Source: Actinokineospora xionganensis
Lineage (GTDB): Bacteria > Actinomycetota > Actinomycetes > Mycobacteriales > Pseudonocardiaceae
Reading direction: 5' to 3'
Assembly (NCBI RefSeq): GCF_014323725.1
Contig: NZ_JABVED010000004.1
Location: 307,935 to 371,934, forward strand
DNA: 64,000 nucleotides
Numbering within the stretch: the first letter of the stretch is position 1; each line of letters starts with the position of its first letter. A model generated the notes under the pieces. That model was not told where the DNA came from. It was given only the letters and a program-made list of their open reading frames with translations, and searched no databases. Both the position numbers and the translations under genes were made by a program. Below are positions 8,750 through 17,029 of this stretch, in pieces.

Positions 8750-10041
8750 CGAACCTCAACCAGCCCAGCACGGAACCAGCCCTACTCCGATCAGAAGGTG
8801 GTACCAGCGTGAGTCCAGACATCCTGTCCGCCGCGGGATCGATCCCCTCATCGTGCCTGCACGGCATCTTCCGGGCGGCCGAGGCGCGGGAGCGGCAGAC
8901 CGGCGAAGCGGTCGTCAAGCTGCACGTCGGCGAGCCGTACTACACCCCGACCGACGACGTGGCCGAGGCGTTCGTCGCCGCCGTCCGGCGGGGCGAGACC
9001 CGCTACATGGGCATCGAAGGCCATGTCGACCTGCGCGAGGCGATCGTCGAGAAACTGCGCGACGACAACGGCATCGACACCACCGCCTCGCGGGTGCTGG
9101 TCACGCCGGGGTCCTGCCAGGGGTTGTTCTCGCTGCTCAAGACACTCGCCGAACCCGGCGCCGAGATCCTGCTGCCGGAACTGCACTGGCCGGTGCACCT
9201 GCAGCAGGCCCTGCTCGCGGGCTTTCGGCCCGTGCTCTACCCGCTCGGTCCGGACTTCCGGCCCGACCCCGAGGTGATCGCCGCCGCCGCGACCCCGCGC
9301 ACCAAGGTGCTGCTGATCAACTCGCCCGCCAACCCGACGGGCGTCGTGCTCGACGCCGCCGAGATCGGCGCCCTGCTCGGGCTGGCCCGCGGCCGCGGCT
9401 GGCACGTCATCAGCGACGAGGCCTACGAGCACTTCTGCTACGACCGCGAGCACCTGTCGGTCGCCTCGCTCGAACGCGACCTGCCCGTTGACGAGCGGAT
9501 CGTGCACAGCGTCTTCACGTTCTCGAAGAGCTTCGCCATGACCGGCTACCGCCTCGGCTATGTCGCACTCGCCAACGACAGGGCCGCCGACGTGATGAAG
9601 GTGGTGCAGGAGGCCAACATCATCGGCACCTCGACCCCGGTGCAGCACGCGGGCATCGCCGCGCTGAAGAGCCGGGCCGACGCGGCGGCGGCCAACCGCA
9701 AGGCGGTGCAGCGCAACCGGGATGTCGCCCTGTCCGCGCTCGCCCGGGCCGGGTTGCTGCGCGAACTGCCCGCCGGTGGGTGGTACGCGATGCTGGACGT
9801 GGCGAGGACGGGGCTGGACGCGGAGACATTCGCCTTGCGGCTGCTGGAGAGCAAGGGCGTCGCCGTGGTGCCCGGCAACGGCTTCGCGATGCGCCCGACG
9901 CTCGACGAGCAGGGCAGGATCGTCTCCCACGACTACGCGCCCTGGGCCAGGAGCCTGATCCGGATCGCCTTCTGTGTCGACCCCGCGCAGCTCGAAACCG
10001 GGGTCCGGCTGCTGCTCGACTTCGTGGACGAATGCGTCTGA
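8746..10041 (+). CDS. Class I/II PLP aminotransferase (possible kynurenine aminotransferase)
   Basis: Fold-type I aminotransferase, 431 residues from the ATG that overlaps the SDR stop. An alternative GTG at 8809 has AAGGTGG 8 nt upstream and gives 410 residues, closer to family length. Visible: NSPANPTG, ISDEAYEHF with the Asp that holds the pyridinium nitrogen, SKSFAMTGYRLGY with the PLP lysine, and a final Arg in LIRIAF. Kynurenine aminotransferases belong to this family; transamination of kynurenine cyclises spontaneously to 4-hydroxyquinoline-2-carboxylate. Given TDO and formamidase next door, conversion of halo-kynurenine to a halo-kynurenic acid is my preferred role, as in quinolobactin biosynthesis, but this is inference. 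Confidence 0.85.
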   Translation: MTNLNQPSTEPALLRSEGGTSVSPDILSAAGSIPSSCLHGIFRAAEARERQTGEAVVKLHVGEPYYTPTDDVAEAFVAAVRRGETRYMGIEGHVDLREAIVEKLRDDNGIDTTASRVLVTPGSCQGLFSLLKTLAEPGAEILLPELHWPVHLQQALLAGFRPVLYPLGPDFRPDPEVIAAAATPRTKVLLINSPANPTGVVLDAAEIGALLGLARGRGWHVISDEAYEHFCYDREHLSVASLERDLPVDERIVHSVFTFSKSFAMTGYRLGYVALANDRAADVMKVVQEANIIGTSTPVQHAGIAALKSRADAAAANRKAVQRNRDVALSALARAGLLRELPAGGWYAMLDVARTGLDAETFALRLLESKGVAVVPGNGFAMRPTLDEQGRIVSHDYAPWARSLIRIAFCVDPAQLETGVRLLLDFVDECV

Positions 10042-10078
10042 CCGTCGGACCAGTGGCCCCAAGAGGAGGTAGCCGACC

Positions 10079-10627
10079 ATGCCGGATCCGTTGACCGCCA
10101 CGGCCGAGTACACCCACGTCGACCCGGCGCAGTTCCGGTCCCTCATGACCACCCATCCGGCCGCGGTGGCCATAGTGACCACCTCCGGCCCGAACGGCGA
10201 GCCATGGGGAATGACCTGCTCGTCGGTGTGCAGCGTGTCGCTGAAGCCGCCGACCCTGCTGGCGTGCCTGCGCGCGGAGAGCCCGACCCTGGCGGCGCTG
10301 CTGGAACGCAACGTGTTCGCCGTGAACCTGCTGCACGACCAGGCCGAACGCGCGGCGAAGCTCTTCGCCTCAGGCGACGCGGACCGGTTCGACAAGATCA
10401 CCTGGATCAGGGATCCGGAAACCGGTGTGCCGCAACTGGTCGAGGACGCCCACACGGTCGCGGCCTGCCGGGTCAGCGCGACGCTGTCGGTAGGAGACCA
10501 CGTGGTGGTCTTCGGCGACGTCGTCGGCGTCACCACCCACGCCGACGACGAACCGAGCCCCCTGCTCTACGGAATGCGCCGCTACTGGTCACTGAACACC
10601 CCGACCCCACCCACCCCCCACACCTGA
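10079..10627 (+). CDS. Flavin reductase (HpaC/DIM6-NTAB fold)
   Basis: NAD(P)H:flavin oxidoreductase of 182 residues of the two-component monooxygenase partner family. Typical segments are FRSLMTTHPAAVAIVT near residue 20, GMTCSSVCSVSLKPP near 45-60, ESPTLAALLERNVFAVN, and HVVVFGDVVG in the C-terminal strand. It should release FADH2 for a flavin-dependent partner; the tryptophan halogenase at 3016 is the obvious client, the monooxygenase at 17030 less likely. ATG at 10079 with AGAGGAGG 12 nt upstream. Last gene of the rightward operon. Confidence 0.88.
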   Translation: MPDPLTATAEYTHVDPAQFRSLMTTHPAAVAIVTTSGPNGEPWGMTCSSVCSVSLKPPTLLACLRAESPTLAALLERNVFAVNLLHDQAERAAKLFASGDADRFDKITWIRDPETGVPQLVEDAHTVAACRVSATLSVGDHVVVFGDVVGVTTHADDEPSPLLYGMRRYWSLNTPTPPTPHT

Positions 10628-10695
10628 CCCGACCCCACCCGCGTTCGCCGGCTGGTTGGGAACGGCATTCACGTTCGAAACCGTTGGAGTGAAAC

Positions 10696-11220
10696 ATGAT
10701 TGCCAGACTGACTGACACCCAGCGGGGTGCGCGACTGCCGGGGCCGACAGCCCGGGTGCCCGACTGCCCGCTGGGGCGGGCCGTCGAGGTGATCGGGCAC
10801 TGGTGGACGCTGGAGATCGTGCACGAGGTCTTCGACGGCCACACCCGGTTCGCGGCGATCGCGCGCAACCTCACCACCGCGCCCGACGTGCTGCGGGAGC
10901 GGATCGGCGACCTCGTGGCGAAAGGCCTGCTGGAGACCGTGGACGACGCCGATGCCGACCCCGAATACCGGCTGACCGATCTCGGCCGTTCGCTGCGCCC
11001 GGTCCTGCTGGTCATGGCCGCGTTCGGGAATCACCGGCTGGCCGAAGACGACCGCGGCGTCGTCCTGGTCGACGCGGAGTCGGGGGCGCCGGTGCACCCG
11101 GTCGTGGTGGACCGGGTCACCGGCGCGCGGGTGGACACACCCGGTTACGTCTTCGCCCAAGGCCCCCGGGCGAGCGGGCCGATCAGGGCCCGCTACCCGC
11201 GGATCCCCCGGCTGCGGTGA
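10696..11220 (+). CDS. HxlR-family winged-helix regulator
   Basis: Transcription regulator of 174 residues. The N-terminal half has the HxlR pattern: VPDCPLGRAVEVIGHWWTL, then RFAAIARNLTTAPDVLRERI as the recognition helix region and LVAKGLLETV plus a DPEYRLTDLG wing. A C-terminal extension of about 70 residues with SGAPVHPVVVD is common in actinobacterial members. GGAG precedes the ATG. It follows the flavin reductase by 69 bp and may have its own promoter. Because it adjoins the cluster, control of the divergent promoter near 7.2 kb is likely but unproven. Confidence 0.82.
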   Translation: MIARLTDTQRGARLPGPTARVPDCPLGRAVEVIGHWWTLEIVHEVFDGHTRFAAIARNLTTAPDVLRERIGDLVAKGLLETVDDADADPEYRLTDLGRSLRPVLLVMAAFGNHRLAEDDRGVVLVDAESGAPVHPVVVDRVTGARVDTPGYVFAQGPRASGPIRARYPRIPRLR

Positions 11221-11233
11221 CCCCGCCCGCGGA

Positions 11234-13195
11234 TCAGCCATGGTGGCCCGAGTGCCCACCGCCGAACGGGGAGATGACGCCGTCGTAGCGCAGGCGCAGC
11301 ATCATGCCCTGGTCGGCGTGCGGGAGGTTGTGGCAGTGGTTCATCCAGATGCCGGGGTTGGCGGCCTTGAACGCGACCTCCCACACCTCGCCGGGGCGCA
11401 CATCGAAGGTGTCGACCCACAGCGGGCTGCCCGACGACGGCACGCCGTCCCTGGACAGGACCAGCACCGGGTGGCCGTGGAGGTGCCAGGGATGGGTCTC
11501 CAGGCTCCGGTTCACCACGGTGAACCGGACGGTGTCGCCCTCGGCGACGAGTTGGTCCGGGATTGACGGGTGCCCGAGGCCGTTGACGGTCTGCGCGTAC
11601 GACGGCGCGCCGTCGACCATGGCCAGCCCTCGGCCCAGCACCAGGGTGAAGTGCCGGTTCGCGGCCTCGTCGCGCAGTGCGACCGGGGCGGGAGTGCCAT
11701 ACGCCAGCAAGTCGAGCTCCGGCCACGCCCCCGTATCGGGCCCGGTGATGGTGTGGGCGCCTGCCCTGGGCAGCACCGACACCTTCGCGTTGCCCTCGTC
11801 GAGGCTGAGCACCACCGGCTCACCCGGCATGGTGAACACGACGTCGTAGCGGCCTCCCGCGGCCAACCTCAGCACCTGCTCGCTGATCTCACCCGGCCCG
11901 TTGAGGTCGCGGCCGTCGACGGCGACGAGTGTGAACGGGGTGCCGGACAGCGTGAACCGGTGCGGGTCGGAGTCGGTGTTGATCAGCCGCAGCCGGACCT
12001 TCGTGCCCGGCGCCGCGACATGCTCGCCGCCGCCCGAGATCACGGTGACGCCGCCGTCGAAGGTGTGCACGGCCAAGGGAAGGTCGAGCGCCCCCTCGAT
12101 CTCGCCGTCGTCGCGTGGCTTCACCACCAGCGTGCCGTAGAGACCCCGACGGACGTTGACGTGCGACGCGTGGTGGGTGTGGTACCAGTAGGTCCCCACC
12201 TGGTCGGCGCGGAACCGGTAGACGAATTCGCCGCCCGGCCTGACCGTGTCCTGGGTGAGCCGTTCCGCGCCGTCCTGTGAGCACGGCACGTCGTAGCCAT
12301 GCCAGTGAATGGTCACACCGTCGTCGATGTCCTGGTTGCGCAGCCTGACCTCGATGACGTCGCCCTGGGTCGCCGTGATCGGCGGGCCGGGCAGGGTGCC
12401 GTCGAAGGTGAGCGCGTCGATGTCGCGGCCCGACTCCAGCTTCACCGTGGCCTTGCGCGCGGTCACGAGTTGGGTGCGCACGACTCCACCGGGCGCCGGG
12501 TCCCGCGGGCCGCGCAGGTCGGCGACCGAGATGGTCGGCACCGAGGCCGGGCCGGGCCCGCCGCCCTGGGTCATGCTCGCGCCGGAGGTCAGCGCCAGGC
12601 CGATCCCGGTGCCGCCCGCGCCGACCGCGACGACGCCTCCCGCGACGCCGAGGAACCGGCGGCGACTCAACTCCGACGCAGTGGGCGCCGGGTTCGCGCT
12701 GTCGGACTTGTCCTCATCCGGGTTCGTCAGCACGCGCGCGGTCAGCATCGTGGCCACGACGACGACCGCGAGTGTGATCAGCACGGTCGGGAGAGTCAGG
12801 GGATAGCCGATGACGAACGCCACCGCGAACGAGACCAGCGCCGTGAACGCGGCGGCGAACAGTGCGACGATCGCCGCGGTGGTGTCACCGGATCGGGTGG
12901 TTTCCCGCGACCGGGCGGCGGCACGCAGCCGGGGCCCGGCGAGCACCGCGGCGACGACCGCCGCGACACCGAGAATCGGCAGGCCGAACACCACCTTCTC
13001 CTCGACGAACCACCAGCCGCGGTCGGCCAGCGGCACGATCGCGACTGCCCTGACCGCGGTCACGGCCAACGCGACCACCAGCAAGAGGTAGGCGGGCTTG
13101 GAGCGCATCGCCGCGGTGACCGCGGCGGCGAACCACGCGACCACGGTGAGCGCCGCGATCGCGTGGTCCAGGATAAGTAACGTGCCAGTCGTCAT
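11234..13195 (-). CDS. Membrane-anchored multicopper oxidase
   Basis: Protein of 653 residues. The first 180 residues form several hydrophobic segments; then comes a twin-arginine-like SRRRFLG near 180 and a cupredoxin region with all copper motifs: HWHGYD, YWYHTHH, HPWHLHGH and HCHNLPHADQGMM. These bind type 1, 2 and 3 copper, so an outward-facing laccase or metal oxidase is expected. I took the ATG at 13195, which overlaps the stop of the DUF6220-like gene by 4 nt. Together they form a two-gene leftward operon. It may serve copper or phenol oxidation; a link to the adjacent clusters is not shown. Confidence 0.88.
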   Translation of the reverse strand: MTTGTLLILDHAIAALTVVAWFAAAVTAAMRSKPAYLLLVVALAVTAVRAVAIVPLADRGWWFVEEKVVFGLPILGVAAVVAAVLAGPRLRAAARSRETTRSGDTTAAIVALFAAAFTALVSFAVAFVIGYPLTLPTVLITLAVVVVATMLTARVLTNPDEDKSDSANPAPTASELSRRRFLGVAGGVVAVGAGGTGIGLALTSGASMTQGGGPGPASVPTISVADLRGPRDPAPGGVVRTQLVTARKATVKLESGRDIDALTFDGTLPGPPITATQGDVIEVRLRNQDIDDGVTIHWHGYDVPCSQDGAERLTQDTVRPGGEFVYRFRADQVGTYWYHTHHASHVNVRRGLYGTLVVKPRDDGEIEGALDLPLAVHTFDGGVTVISGGGEHVAAPGTKVRLRLINTDSDPHRFTLSGTPFTLVAVDGRDLNGPGEISEQVLRLAAGGRYDVVFTMPGEPVVLSLDEGNAKVSVLPRAGAHTITGPDTGAWPELDLLAYGTPAPVALRDEAANRHFTLVLGRGLAMVDGAPSYAQTVNGLGHPSIPDQLVAEGDTVRFTVVNRSLETHPWHLHGHPVLVLSRDGVPSSGSPLWVDTFDVRPGEVWEVAFKAANPGIWMNHCHNLPHADQGMMLRLRYDGVISPFGGGHSGHHG

Positions 13196-13611
13196 GACGA
13201 GACAGCGGCCGGTTCCGCCGTCTTCCAGGCGACCTGCCGGAACGTCCGCACCAGCATGATGGTGATGCCCATGATGATCACCCCGTTCACCGCGTGCAGA
13301 CCGAAGATGTAGTTGCCCGCGTCGGATCCGCCGTCGGCGATGGACTTCGAGACCTCGCGGATCAGGGACTGGACGAGCACCAGCACGGCGACCAGACCCG
13401 ACATCCCGATCAGCTTGCCGGGGAAGCGGGCGATGGCCGCGCCGATGGCCAGCAGGACCGCGGTGAGCAGGATGCCGTTGCCGAGGCCGCGGTGAAGCGC
13501 GAAGGACTCCTCCTTGGGCGCGCTGTCGAACGCGCCGCTGGCGGCTAGGTAGAACTGGACGATGATGGCCGCGAGAAGCACGGTGGCCAGGATGCTGACT
13601 GCCTTCTTCAT
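13192..13611 (-). CDS. Four-helix membrane protein, DUF6220-like
   Basis: Small integral membrane protein of 139 residues. It opens with MKKAVSILATVLLAAIIVQF, then three more hydrophobic segments (LLTAVLLAIGAAIA, LVAVLVLVQSLI, NGVIIMGITIMLV) and a HRGLGNG motif, which resembles the DUF6220 family. Function unknown. It is translationally coupled (ATGA) to the multicopper oxidase and probably acts with it in the membrane. Confidence 0.7.
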   Translation of the reverse strand: MKKAVSILATVLLAAIIVQFYLAASGAFDSAPKEESFALHRGLGNGILLTAVLLAIGAAIARFPGKLIGMSGLVAVLVLVQSLIREVSKSIADGGSDAGNYIFGLHAVNGVIIMGITIMLVRTFRQVAWKTAEPAAVSS

Positions 13612-13775
13612 ACCGTGATCTTCTCGACCCGGCAGGGTGTTCCGCTTCCGGCGTGGAGATGAGACCGGGTACGCCAGTGCGCGTACGAGCCGGGGCGCGC
13701 ACTACGCCTGTCGTCGTACCGGAACGCGCCTTCGAACGGGAGTCGGGGAAACCGGGGATACCCTACGATCATGGT

Positions 13776-15008
13776 ATGGATCCGCGGATGATGTCGCGAC
13801 AGATCTCCGCGTGGTTGTCGCGGCGGCCTGCCTGGTTCCTCGACGTCGTGCTGGCGCTGTTCGTCACCGCGGTCCAACTCCAGAGCGCCGGATACGCGAT
13901 GGGGGCCGAACCGGTGGCCCGCCCGGTCACCGATTACGGGAATACCGGTTACCTCCTGCTCGCCATCAGCGGGCTCTCGGTGGCCGCCCGCCGCCGCCTG
14001 CCGGTCACGGTGTTCGCGATCACGTCGTTGGCCAGCCTGGTCTACTTCGCGCTCGGCTACCCCGACCGACTGGCCTGCCTCGGGCTGTTCGTCGCCATCT
14101 ACACCCTGGCCGCACATGGCGGACGCAGGTCCCTGCTGATCGCGGGCGTGGGCACCGGGTTGACCTCCCTCGGCTGGCTCATCGCCGCGGCGGACATCAA
14201 CCCACCCGCCGCCATCGGCTGGGTGTTCTTCCGCATCGGCGCGGCCGTGATCAGCATGACGCTCGGGGTGTCGATCCACTCCCGCCGGGTCATCGCGGCC
14301 GACGCGCAGCGGCGGGCCGAACTCGCCGAGCGGTCCCGCGAAGAGGAGGCCAGGGCCCGGGTCAACGCCGAGCGGCTGCGAATCGCCCGCGAGGTCCACG
14401 ACACCGTCGCCCACGCGATCGCCATCATCAACGTGCAGTCCGGGGTGACCGCCCACGTCCTCGACAAGCGGCCGGAGCAGGCCCGCGAGGCGCTGGGCAC
14501 CATCGAGAAAACCAGTTCCCGGGCGCTGCGGGAGATGCGCGCCATCCTCGGTGTGCTGCGCGACGGCGACGACCGCGAGCCCTACCCCGGCCTCGACCAG
14601 ATCCACGAGCTGACCACCAAAGCCCGCGACGCCGGGCTCGAGATCGCCCTGCGGCAGACCGAGCCGGACACGCCGCTGCCCAGCGCGGTCGGCAGCGCCG
14701 CCTACCGCATCGTGCAGGAGTCGATCACCAACGTGATCCGCCACGTCGGCCCGACCAAGGTCACGGTTTCCCTCGAACCGGGGAACGACGCGCTGCGGAT
14801 CCGGGTCACCGACGACGGCGGCCGCGGCGGCCGCGGCGGCCGGGGCGCCGCCGCGGCCGTGGACGCGCCCACCTCGGGCCGCGGCATCGTCGGGATGCGC
14901 GAACGCTGCAGGCTGCTCGGCGGCGAGCTCGACGCGAAGTCGCGCCCGGGCGGCGGGTTCGAGGTCACCGCCCTGCTCCCCCTGGCCCCGGTCGGGTCCC
15001 GGCTGTGA
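13776..15008 (+). CDS. NarL/DesK-type sensor histidine kinase
   Basis: Histidine kinase of 410 residues. The N-terminal half has four to six membrane segments without a large extracellular loop. A cytoplasmic HisKA_3 domain follows with EVHDTVAHAI near residue 205 (phospho-accepting His), then the ATPase with an N-box near 318 and DDGG. A Gly/Arg/Ala-rich low-complexity insert (GGRGGRGGRGAAAA) sits between the G1 and G2 boxes. ATG at 13776 follows a long leader; upstream in-frame sequence lacks conserved features. Its stop overlaps the response-regulator start (GTGA). The signal is unknown. Confidence 0.87.
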   Translation: MDPRMMSRQISAWLSRRPAWFLDVVLALFVTAVQLQSAGYAMGAEPVARPVTDYGNTGYLLLAISGLSVAARRRLPVTVFAITSLASLVYFALGYPDRLACLGLFVAIYTLAAHGGRRSLLIAGVGTGLTSLGWLIAAADINPPAAIGWVFFRIGAAVISMTLGVSIHSRRVIAADAQRRAELAERSREEEARARVNAERLRIAREVHDTVAHAIAIINVQSGVTAHVLDKRPEQAREALGTIEKTSSRALREMRAILGVLRDGDDREPYPGLDQIHELTTKARDAGLEIALRQTEPDTPLPSAVGSAAYRIVQESITNVIRHVGPTKVTVSLEPGNDALRIRVTDDGGRGGRGGRGAAAAVDAPTSGRGIVGMRERCRLLGGELDAKSRPGGGFEVTALLPLAPVGSRL

Positions 15009-15682
15009 CCGCACCTTCGCCGATCAAGGTGCTGCTGGCCGACGACGAAAGGCTGGTGCGGTCCGGGTTCAAGGTGCTGCTGGACCTGGAGGACGACATC
15101 ACCGTCGTCGGGGAAGCAACCAATGGCGCGGAGGCCGTGGAGTTGGCTCGCGCCACCCGCCCGGATGTCGTGCTCATGGACATCCGCATGCCGCGCCTCG
15201 ACGGCATTCGCGCCACCGGCGAGATCGCGGAGACGGCGGGCCTCGAGCAGGTCAAGGTCCTGATTCTGACCACGTACGACACCGACGAGAACGTGTTCGA
15301 GGCGCTGCAGGCCGGGGCGAGCGGGTTCCTGCTCAAGGACGCGGGCCCGGCCGAGTTGCTGCACGCCATCCGGGTGATCGCCGCGGGCGACGCGCTGCTC
15401 GCTCCCCGGATCACCCGACGGCTGATCAGCCAGTTCACCGCACAGCGCCGCGCCGCGAAGTCCGGTGAGGACCGGCTCGCCGTGCTGACCGACCGGGAGC
15501 GCGAGGTGCTCGCCCTGGTCGGACAGGGTATGAGCAACCACGAGATCGGCGCCACGCTCTTCCTCAGCCCGGCGACCGCCCGGACCCACGTCAGCCGCAT
15601 CATGGGCAAACTCGGCGGGCGGGACCGGGCTCAGCTGGTCGCGATCGCCTACCAGACCGGGCTGAGCCACTTCAGCGACTGA
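15005..15682 (+). CDS. NarL-family response regulator
   Basis: Two-domain regulator of 225 residues. The receiver has the acidic pair D13-D14, phospho-acceptor D59 in VVLMDIRMP, Thr in LTTYD and Lys in LLKDAG. A C-terminal LuxR-type HTH has LTDREREVLALVGQG and IGATLFLSPATARTH. GTG start overlaps the kinase stop, so the pair is coupled. It could control the adjacent P450/monooxygenase genes or the divergent copper oxidase operon. Confidence 0.9.
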   Translation: MTAPSPIKVLLADDERLVRSGFKVLLDLEDDITVVGEATNGAEAVELARATRPDVVLMDIRMPRLDGIRATGEIAETAGLEQVKVLILTTYDTDENVFEALQAGASGFLLKDAGPAELLHAIRVIAAGDALLAPRITRRLISQFTAQRRAAKSGEDRLAVLTDREREVLALVGQGMSNHEIGATLFLSPATARTHVSRIMGKLGGRDRAQLVAIAYQTGLSHFSD

Positions 15683-15760
15683 GTCCGTGCGAGGAACACC
15701 CAGGAAAGGAATCCGGAAGAGTTCGGGCGGCCCGTCCCCGCAGCCTGCCACGATCGGCCA

Positions 15761-16972
15761 ATGACTCAGCCAGCTCTCGGTGTTCGTGCCCTGGACCTCG
15801 CCGCCCCGGCCACCTTCGTCGAGAACGACGTCCACGAGTTCTGGCGCGCGGTGCGCGCGGACAGTCCCGTGTACTGGCATGAGCCCACGGACCGCAACCC
15901 GGGATTCTGGGTGGTTTCCCGCTTTCGCGACATCCAGTCGCTGCTGCACCACGAGGCGCTGAGTTCCGCGCGGGGCAACGTTCTCGACGTCGTGCTGCGC
16001 GGCGACGACTCCGCGGGCGGGAGCATGGTGGCGGTCACCGATCCGCCGCGGCACCGCCCGCTGCGCAACCTGATCTGGAGCGCGTTCACCCCCCGCGTTC
16101 TCGGCGCCGTGGTCGAGAAGGTCAGGCAGCGCACCGACGAGCTGATCGCCAAGGTCATCGAACTGGACACCTTCGACTTCGCCACCGAGGTCGCCGAGCA
16201 GGTGCCGATGACCACGATCTGCGACCTGCTGTCGATCCCGGCCGCCGACCGCGCCGATCTGCTGCGGTGGAACAAGATGGCGCTGTCGTCCGACCACGCC
16301 GACAGCGACGAGTTCGAGGCGCTGGGCGCCCGCAACGAGATCGTCCTCTACTTCATGGAGCTGGCCGCGCAGCGCCGGGAAACCCCGGGCGACGACGTCA
16401 TCAGCACCCTCGCGGCCGCGGAGGTCGACGGCGAGCGGCTGACGGAGGCCGAGCTGGCGGTCAACTGCTACAGCCTGATCCTCGGCGGTGACGAGACTTC
16501 CCGGGTGTCGGCGATCTGCGCCGTGCTCGCGCTGATCGAGAACCCGGACCAGTGGGACGCGCTGCGCGCGGGACACGTGTCGGTCGAGTCGGCCGTGGAG
16601 GAGGTGCTGCGCTGGTCGTCGCCCGCGATGCATCTGGCCCGAACGGCCAAGGCGGACTTCACCATCGACGGGCACGAGGTCCGCGAGGGCGACATCGTCA
16701 CCCTGTGGACCATCTCGGGCAACAACGACGAGGCGGTCTTCGACGAGCCACGCCGGTTCACCCTGTCGCGCTCGCCCAACAAGCACCTCTCGTTCGGCCA
16801 CGGACCCCACTTCTGCCTGGGCGCCTTCCTCGGGCGCGCGGAGCTGAACGCGCTGCTGAGCGCTCTGGTCGCCAAGGTCGGCCGGATGGAGCGGCGCGGC
16901 GCGCCCCGGCCGATCTACTCGAACTTCCTCAACGGCTACAAGAGTTTGCCGGTCACGTTCCGGGGCCGCTGA
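15761..16972 (+). CDS. Cytochrome P450
   Basis: Bacterial class I P450 of 403 residues. The heme-binding loop is FGHGPHFCLG with Cys near 351; the I-helix is LILGGDETS near 238-245 with the acid/Thr-type oxygen-activation pair; the K-helix ExxR is EEVLRW. Nearby genes encode an FAD monooxygenase and, convergently, an A-PCP NRPS protein with an MbtH partner, a set resembling systems where a P450 hydroxylates a carrier-bound amino acid. No ferredoxin or reductase is adjacent. Substrate unknown. Confidence 0.93.
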   Translation: MTQPALGVRALDLAAPATFVENDVHEFWRAVRADSPVYWHEPTDRNPGFWVVSRFRDIQSLLHHEALSSARGNVLDVVLRGDDSAGGSMVAVTDPPRHRPLRNLIWSAFTPRVLGAVVEKVRQRTDELIAKVIELDTFDFATEVAEQVPMTTICDLLSIPAADRADLLRWNKMALSSDHADSDEFEALGARNEIVLYFMELAAQRRETPGDDVISTLAAAEVDGERLTEAELAVNCYSLILGGDETSRVSAICAVLALIENPDQWDALRAGHVSVESAVEEVLRWSSPAMHLARTAKADFTIDGHEVREGDIVTLWTISGNNDEAVFDEPRRFTLSRSPNKHLSFGHGPHFCLGAFLGRAELNALLSALVAKVGRMERRGAPRPIYSNFLNGYKSLPVTFRGR

Positions 16973-17029
16973 TCCGAGCGGCGCGAGACCAGGCACATGC
17001 GGAAGCACCATCGATTGCCAAGGGGGGCC

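Noticed and set aside
12299..13180. Plus-strand frame opposite the multicopper oxidase
   Set aside because: Gly/Arg/Asp-rich antisense shadow; the minus strand has complete copper motifs.
14818..14866. GGC/CGC-rich repeat in the kinase gene as a structural element
   Set aside because: In-frame Gly/Arg/Ala low-complexity linker between ATPase boxes; common in high-GC genes.
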